NCBI GenBank assembly: GCA_036346205.1
Contig: JARFJB010001970.1
Location: 1,454,001-1,518,000 of the forward strand
DNA: 64,000 nt
Reading direction: 5' to 3'
DNA from: Vesta saturnalis
Taxonomy: Eukaryota > Arthropoda > Insecta > Coleoptera > Lampyridae
Below the pieces are notes generated by a model. That model was not told where the DNA came from. It did not search any database and was given only the letters and a program-made list of their open reading frames with translations. Below, one piece after another: positions 57,990 through 64,000 of this stretch. Numbering within the stretch: position 1 is the first letter of the stretch; every line of letters begins with the position of its first letter. The translations under genes and the position numbers were made by a program.

Positions 57990-60191
57990 TTAAGACGTAT
58001 CATTATGCTTCTTTTTAATTATAAGATGCCAAAACCTATTTAAACGGAGATTTTCTTCTTGTCTATTAAAATTATTCGGGTGTTTATATATTTCAATAGC
58101 TTCACGTTGCAAACGAACATAATAATGGGTTTGTCTTGACAATATTTCCATATTGTCAAATTGAATGTCATGATTTAGATTATTCAGGGCATGGTCAGCC
58201 ACAGCAGACCTCTCTGGTTGACCCAATCTACAAAATCTCATATGTTCTTTGCGTCTTGTATCAAAGCTACGTTTTGTGGTCCCGATTTATACTTTTCCAC
58301 ATGAACAAGATAACTTATACACTCCGGAAGATGACAAAGGGTTTGACACATCTTTAGGTGATCTTAAATGTTCTTTAATTTTCTTGTAGGTTTAAAATAG
58401 TCCTAATGCCATGTTTGATTAGGATTTTTCAATTCTATTTGTAACATTAGCTATAAAAGGAAGAAAAGCAGTACCAACATTAAGAACTGGTTTTCTTTAA
58501 GGTTACGCCTAGAAGGTGTAATAACATTATTAATATCTGTAAGTGAATATCCATTATCTTGTAAGGATTTTCTTAAATATTTATATTCATCATTCAAAAT
58601 TCAGGGTCACAAATTCGTTTTGCTCGATCTACTAAAGATTTAATTACACTAATTTTTTGACGTGGATGGTGGTTGGATAATTTATGAAGGTATCTATCAG
58701 TGTGTGTCGGCTTTCTGTAAACCTTAAAAATTGTGAATTATTATTTTTAGATATTAATATGTCAAGAAATGGTAAACTTCCATTAGTTTCTTTTTCCATG
58801 GTAAACTGAATACTAGGATGTATACCATTTATAAAACCAAAAACTCATGCAGTGCTTCTTCTCCATGTCTCCAAATAACAAATGTGTCATCTACATATCT
58901 ATACCAAACTGAAGGTTTTTAGGTGTATTTTGTAACGTTAATGTTTCAAATTTTTCCATATAAAATTAGCTATAACAGGACTAAGGGGACTACCCATTGC
59001 TACACCTTCAATCTGTTCATAAAATTTACTATTCCACTGAAAATAAGTTGTAGTAAGACAGTGCTGAAAAGAATGGTTATGTCCTTTGGAAAGAGATGAT
59101 CAATGTATTCAATAGTTTCTTTTAGAGGTACTTTTGTAAAAGTGAAATAACATCAAAACTAACCATTATATCACCCTCTTCAATTTTGAAACTATGCATT
59201 TTTTCAACAAAGTCGGCAGAATTTTTAATGTAATGCGGTGTTTTTCCTATATGAGGTTGTAATAACAATGTAAGATGTTTTGCAAGGTTATATGTAGGAG
59301 AACCAATTGCACTAACAATAGGCCTTAAAGGAATATTAGGTTTATGAATTTTTGGTAAACCATATAGTTTTGGTGAAATAGCTTCAGAGTTAGATTGTTT
59401 CTTTTTTATTTCTTCAGGAATAGATGATAATTTAATCAACTCTTTAGTTTTTAAAAGAAACTTTTTTGTTGGATCTTTTGGTATTTCACGATAAGTTTCT
59501 GGTCCCAACAATTGTTCTATCTTAGTGTTATAATCGTTCATATTTAATATAACAGTTGCATTACCTTTATCTGATTTTAATATTATAATACTTTCATTGC
59601 GTTTAAGATCAAGTAAAGCACGTCGTTGACGAAAGGATAAGTTGCTCTTTGGAGGTTTTGTTTTACGTAATATGTTAACGGTGTTATATCTAACTTCATT
59701 AGCAGCATCAGAAAGGTTTATGACTGTTTTTTTATAATCAATAGATGGTCTATTATTTTGTTGTTTGTATAATTTATTAAATTTTTCTTTCTGACGTTGA
59801 CATGAGATGTCAAAATTTATTTTCATAGATTTAAACGTTATAGAATCAATTTTATCCCAATCTTCTTTATTCAATATAGATGAAATTTCTAAATATAAAT
59901 ATAAAAGATTTTTATCTGTGTTATCCTATAACTTCCTAGTAATATGTATTTGATTACGCAGAAGAGCATTTTCAGTTCTTCTGTAAATATTAGTCGCTTG
60001 TTTGTTATTAAAATTTCTTTTAATATAGATAAACTTTGGGATAATCTTTTGGTCTCGGCATCGTAATAAAAAAGTGAGTGACGATAATAATTGTGCTTTA
60101 TTAATATTTCAAATTGTCTGATAGAACGATAAGTTTCCTCCCCATAAAGGACTGAAATATGAAAATGTAAACTTTCACCATTAACACTCAT
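57990..60191 (-). pseudogene. Penelope-like reverse transcriptase/GIY-YIG protein
   Basis: The minus strand begins MSVNGESLHFHISVLYGEET (60191-59889) and runs, after a shift, into the 250-codon frame 59874-59122 with LLDLKRNESIIILKSDKGNA, LYGLPKIHKPNIPLRPIVSA and MVSFDVISL. Shifts later come FPKDITILFSTV, WYRYVDDTFVIW (catalytic YVDD), LKEHLRSPKDVSNP-like and YKLSCSCGK-V*IGTT. The C-terminus is RFCRLGQPERSAVADHALNN to EENLRLN. The RT fingers and palm and the GIY-YIG domain are complete in order, so this was a full-length insertion. About six shifts and a stop in the GIY-YIG motif inactivate it. Penelope-like elements prime at exposed 3' ends, and some act at telomeres. Confidence 0.85.
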
Positions 60192-60392
60192 AATAAAATA
60201 CTTATCTTTTTTGGGGTTTTTTAATGGTGTACTTTAAATTATACAATCTAAACGTTTCGATAACACTTACAGTTATCTTCGTCAGTAGTAATGTTTGTTA
60301 AAAATTGTTAAAGATGTAGTAAACAATTTTGTCAAATTTGAAAAATTATAACATAAACGTAAGCCTGCTATTAATATAACAGTTTGGGAAAC
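60183..60392 (-). repeat. Penelope pseudo-LTR 2
   Basis: Near-identical to 57296-57510 and located at the 5' side of the minus-strand gene. It adjoins the inverted partial copy at 60393. Confidence 0.8.
60240..60310 (-). ncRNA. Hammerhead ribozyme in Penelope pseudo-LTR 2
   Basis: On the minus strand: CTGACGA (60279-60285), then A, stem II GATAAC/GTTATC closing TGTAAGT, then CGAAAC and GTT. All invariant core bases of boxes CUGANGA and GAAA are present. Stem III would be only ACGT, which is self-complementary, so it would need to form between two molecules. Dimeric small hammerheads lacking a real stem III are known from Penelope-like elements. Confidence 0.75.
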
Positions 60393-61090
60393 ACTGATAG
60401 ATACCTTCATAAATTATCCAACCACCATCCACGTCAAAAAATTAGTGTAATTAAATCTTTAGTAGATCGAGCAAAACGAATTTGTGACCCTGAATTTTTG
60501 AATGATGAATATAAATATTTAAGAAAATCCTTACAAAATAATGGATACTCACTTACAGATACTAATAATGTTATTACACCTTCTAGGCGTAACCTTAAAC
60601 AAAAACCAGTTCTTAATGTTGGTACTGCTTTTCTTCCTTTTATAGCTAATGTTACAAATAGAATTGAAAAAATCCTAATCAAACATGGCATTAGGACTAT
60701 TTTTAAACCTACAAGGAAAATTAAAGAACATTTAAGATCACCTAAAGATGTGTCAAACCCTTTGTCATCTTCCGGAGTGTATAAGTTATCTTGTTCATGT
60801 GGAAAAGTATAAATCGGGACCACAGAACGTAGCTTTGATACAAGACGCAAAGAACATATGAGATTTTGTAGATTGGGTCAACCAGAGAGGTCTGCTGTGG
60901 CTGACCATGCCCTGAATAATCTAAATCATGACATTCAATTTGACAATATGGAAATATTGTCAAGACAAACCCATTATTATGTTCGTCTGCAACGTGAAGC
61001 TATTGAAATATATAAACACCCGAATAATTTTAATAGACAAGAAGAAAATCTCCGTCTTAATTTTGATTTTAATTTTAACTTTTGGTATGT
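60384..61090 (+). pseudogene. Penelope-like C-terminal copy, inverted
   Basis: From TDRYLHKLSNHHPRQKISVI the 142-codon frame runs through NVGTAFLPFIANVTNRIEKI and KEHLRSPKDVSNPLSSSGVY to SCSCGKV and a TAA at 60810-60812. The same frame then continues with IGTTERSFDTRRKEHMRFC, RLGQPERSAVADHALNNLNH and REAIEIYKHPNNFNRQEENL. Only the GIY-YIG part and the connector from RT are present. The stop replaces the Tyr of the GIY-YIG motif exactly as in the minus-strand copy. Confidence 0.85.
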
Positions 61091-61529
61091 CTAGGTTTTT
61101 TGCTGTGTTTTTCCTAGACCTTGAAGCAAATGCTTTACCAATTATATGTTAAATTACCACAGCACTATAATTTAACATAAGTAGTTGAAATTAAATTAAA
61201 ATTAAAAATTACAAAGAACGTTCTGCATTGTGCTTTTCATTGTTAATAACACTTCCAATTATTGATAAAGATATCTCTTTGTTAGATTTAACTGGGTTTT
61301 ATTTGATATAATGTTTGAATCTGTGAATGCTTCTATCATTTTAAAATTGAAGTTTTTCACAACTTTACACTTACATCATAACTCGATTAAATTTTGTTAA
61401 ATGTGTTTTTTGGCTAACAAATTTCATTGTTAGCTTTCGTCGTAGAGAGTGTTCTGGTTTGTCATCTTTGAGGCAGTTTAATGAAATTTAATTTTATGAC
61501 CTAGTTATTCTTTACTAAAATTTTATAGT

Positions 61530-61745
61530 TGGCTTTATGTTTCCCAAACTGTTATATTAATAGCAGGCTTATGTTTATGTTTTAATTTTTCAAATTTGAC
61601 AAAATCGTTTACTACATCTTTAACAATTTTTAACAAACATTACTACTGACGAAGATAACTGTAAGTGTTATCGAAACGTTTAGATTGTATAATTTAAAGT
61701 ACACCATTAAAAAACCCCAAAAAGATAAGTATTTTATTATGAGTG
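61530..61745 (+). repeat. Penelope pseudo-LTR 3 (inverted)
   Basis: Reverse complement of pseudo-LTRs 1 and 2, at the 3' end of the plus-strand partial copy. Confidence 0.8.
61625..61700 (+). ncRNA. Hammerhead ribozyme in Penelope pseudo-LTR 3
   Basis: CTGACGA at 61646-61652, then A, stem II GATAAC/GTTATC with loop TGTAAGT, GAAAC at 61673-61677 and the GTT cleavage site. Stem I is weak next to the core (CTA/TAG) and continues after an internal loop with CTTTAA/TTAAAG. The core is intact. Confidence 0.75.
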
Positions 61746-63000
61746 TTAATGGTGAAAGTTTACATTTTCAAATAATTAAATAAACAGAAGGTTTAATACA
61801 ATGGATCTAAAAGCGTAATCTAACACTCTAAAACGTTAAATGTTGATGCGTACTATGGAACTAAAATGATATTCTTTTTAAAAGTACATAATTCTATTTC
61901 TTGCTCTATTTTCTTCATAGAGTGAAGCGAGAGGTAACACAAGTAACTTTAACTGGAAACTAAAGGGGAAATTGATGGGTAGGCAACTTGTGTTACGTGT
62001 TGACCATAACCTTTGAAATTAGCAAAGAGCCCGTATGTATTTATAAACATATTTTTTAACTTAGTGCATAAAAAAATGATCGGAAGCGATTGGAAATGGT
62101 TACACGTTGTGTTGTGGGTTGTGATAATCGATCCGCACAAAAAAGGTTAGGTCAACGAAGCACGGAAGCGGGAAAAAACATTTTCTTCCACGCGGAAGTA
62201 CAGTATAGTATTGTTTCATTTTTATCTGATTAATTATAATAAATACCGGTTAGCGCAGAGAAATGCGTTCTAGGGTTCGACTTAACATTACAAAATTAAT
62301 TTAATATAATATTTCAGTATAAAATTAAAAGAAATTAAATTAAATATTTTACTCGATATTAAGTACTATTTTAAATAAATTTGGTTGATTTATTTCCATT
62401 ACTTCTAATTCACATTAGTGGTATTAATAATTAAAGTGTACATTAAGTAAAAAACATTACTCCAAAGTCATTACGCTCTTCTCTAAATTTACGAAAATAA
62501 AATTTTATTTAATTGTACGTCCCCCAAAAGTATTTATTACTTGTCGTACTAAAATCATTGAGTTTGTCGCATAACATTGTAATATACTTCTACTCATTTA
62601 TCTAATATTATTAGTTCATCTGTATAAAATATACTTATAATGAATTGCATGTGTAGTTTTCCAAAAAATCTGGATTAAAGCATGAATTCATTATGTGTGT
62701 AAAATGAATATTCAAAGTTCATATTCAAACCGGATGCTTTATAATAAATTTGTTATATTTTCAGGTCACTAAATATCTATATATGTAAGTATGTACAATG
62801 TGTTTTTCTAAATAAAATTATTGCAAAGCTATGTATTTACGATATATATTTATATATTCATAAAATGTTACTAAAAATTTATGATTTTGATTCTATATAA
62901 TAGCATTATAAACATTTTTGATGAATTTAATTTGTTTCAATTATTACGAAAAATATGCCTAGTCCTAACTCTGTAAGTAAAGAAATTATTCTTGTAAAAT
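61746..63000. other. AT-rich intergenic sequence
   Basis: No gene apart from the THAP-like fragment listed separately. Many short AT repeats. Confidence 0.35.
62096..62233 (+). pseudogene. THAP-type zinc finger N-terminal fragment
   Basis: A 45-codon frame reads MVTRCVVGCDNRSAQKRLGQ, then KNIFFHAEV before a stop. CVVGCDNR followed by FFH is the usual beginning of a THAP domain (C2CH). The second Cys-His pair and the AVPTIF end are absent here and could be in a following exon. THAP fingers occur in host transcription factors and in P-element transposases. Evidence is limited to the short motif. Confidence 0.35.
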
Positions 63001-63248
63001 GTGTTAAACCTATATTATCAGTTAATGCAGAAAATTGAAAGAATCGACGCGATGTTAAATCACACTAGAGCAGGTAATTTAATGTTTTGGTCAACGCGTT
63101 TCACTGGTTGCATACATTCTCGCGTTCCACCTGTTTCCAATTTGCGCGCCTATAAACTTTTGGTACGTCCCCTCTCGTCCTTCCTCGCATTACTCGCAAC
63201 TCACATTACTTATGTTCGATATGTCTTTATAAACCTGTTATACGCATA

Positions 63249-63258
63249 CATATATACA

Positions 63259-63320
<62 letters not shown>
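63249..63320. repeat. (TA)n microsatellite
   Basis: About 70 bases of TA, directly at the terminal repeat of a Tc1-like element. A TA target site there could have seeded or taken part in the expansion. Confidence 0.9.
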
Positions 63321-63323
<3 letters not shown>

Positions 63324-63345
63324 TGCTAGTCAAAAGTCCCCTTCT
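63319..63345 (-). repeat. Tc1-like terminal inverted repeat
   Basis: TA followed by CAGTGCTAGTCAAAAGTCCC is a typical Tc1-like end. The partner end was not found before the window stops. Confidence 0.6.
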
Positions 63346-63743
63346 AATCTTCGGTCGGGGTCATCATCTGAAAGTTGGTGTACCATTTTTAATTTGTATG
63401 GATGAAATTTGTTTTTAGCCAACGCCCTATGTACTGTCCTTTGACTGACTTCACAGATAGACGCAACTTGGGCTGTAGAAGAAATAGGATGTACTACCAT
63501 TTCTGCAATTATGTCGATTTTTTTGTCGTCACTAATTGTTGGTCGACCAGATCGTTTGACATCTTGAACACTACCGGTTGATTCATGCTTCTGAAGAAGT
63601 TCCCTCAAATAAGTCCTCGATATAGGGCGATCGGGGTGCCTCTCATTAAAAAGACGTTCCGCTGCATGGAAATTGTTTCTACATTCACCAATTATTAAGA
63701 TAGCTGCTACTTTGCCGGCTACCGTACGTACCATTTTGTCTAT
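63337..63743 (-). pseudogene. Tc1/mariner-like transposase N-terminus, truncated
   Basis: The frame from the Met at 63734-63736 (MVRTVAGKVAAILIIGECRN) contains FNERHPDRPISRTYLREL and KRSGRPTISDDKKIDIIAEM, then VASICEVSQRTVHRALAKN and KFHPYKLKMVHQLSDDDPDR. This is the complete two-HTH DNA-binding half of a mariner-like transposase. The frame then meets the terminal repeat directly, so the catalytic DDE/D half has been deleted and the element is a non-autonomous derivative. Frame upstream of this Met (to 63854) has no family similarity. Confidence 0.8.
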
Positions 63744-63854
63744 GTAGACACTTAAACGTCGCGTTAAAGAATAATTAAACTGAATAGTCAAGGTATAAAA
63801 ACTTATCAAAGTAATAACGACGAGAGAATTAAAAAACATCAACTTTTTTGACAA

Positions 63855-64000
63855 TTAAGCAGAGGCAGACTTTACAATCTTGATTAATTAAACGCCAAAC
63901 TATAATTTTAGTATAAATTTATCAAAATCAACCTAACCCTTAACAAAATTAGTATTACTGAATAGGTAATTTTAATACCTTTCAAACGAGATGTCACTTG
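63855..64000. other. Window end, no feature
   Basis: AT-rich, no feature recognised; the other end of the Tc1-like element may lie beyond. Confidence 0.3.

Larger units (their letters stand above)
57296..61745. mobile_element. Penelope-like element with partial inverted head-to-head copy
   Basis: Three copies of a pseudo-LTR of about 215 bases occur: 57296-57510 and 60183-60392 in one orientation, and 61530-61745 inverted. Between the first two lies a near full-length minus-strand element. From 60393 rightwards is a plus-strand copy of only the last third of the gene plus 3' UTR and pseudo-LTR. So 57296-58700 and 60393-61745 form one large inverted repeat. Such pseudo-LTRs and inverted partial copies are known for Penelope-like elements. 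Confidence 0.85.

Overview
The window reads as nuclear DNA of an insect. It is AT-rich and repeat-dense. Its one apparently intact host gene is a juvenile-hormone-acid-methyltransferase-like gene with a 43-base intron, and the other plausible introns are about 53-56 bases. The rest is mostly transposon-derived: Tc1/mariner, hAT, PIF/Harbinger, two kinds of non-LTR element, Penelope-like elements, a BEL/Pao gag start, a tRNA-derived SINE and a Polinton/adintovirus-like DNA polymerase remnant. I see no rRNA and no functional tRNA. The order of insect cannot be fixed from what is here.

Region by region. 0.3-0.9 kb: LINE 3' end with a hexamer tail. 1.3-3.9 kb: an unclassified element bounded by 62-base inverted repeats, holding two degenerate tRNA-like sequences. 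4.25-4.7 kb: last exons of an unrecognised gene. 5.3-14.9 kb: two long-TIR DD41D mariner elements lying 10 bases apart; the first contains another mariner whose end is split by a hAT, the second contains a pogo-like element. A 131-base MITE and a hAT remnant follow. 16.3-23.9 kb: two head-to-tail copies of one jockey-like LINE. 24.4-25.1 kb: Penelope-like 3' end with a hammerhead-like motif. 26.5-29.1 kb: hAT with a TTF-type zinc finger. 29.4-34.1 kb: reverse-strand LINE abutting a two-gene PIF/Harbinger element.

35.9-37.4 kb: tandem repeats and a SINE with clear target duplications. 37.6-40.6 kb: an island with tandemly duplicated mini exon-intron units, an unknown ORF and a family-B DNA polymerase N-terminus. 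40.8-41.2 kb: methyltransferase pseudogene. 41.3-46 kb: decayed repeats, a Penelope fragment and simple repeats. 46.9-53.8 kb: a tandem duplication of about 3.5 kb whose second copy is partly degraded in a way that suggests an assembly fault, followed by a BEL/Pao gag start. 54.7-55.6 kb: the methyltransferase gene. 57.3-61.75 kb: Penelope-like element with a partial head-to-head inverted copy, three pseudo-LTRs and hammerhead ribozymes. The last part is AT-rich DNA with a THAP-like fragment and a truncated Tc1-like transposase.

The genes do not form a pathway. The structure is nested and adjacent mobile elements around one host gene and its dead paralogue. The clearest functional non-coding signal is the set of Penelope-associated hammerhead ribozymes. 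All coordinates of element ends and exons were read by eye.
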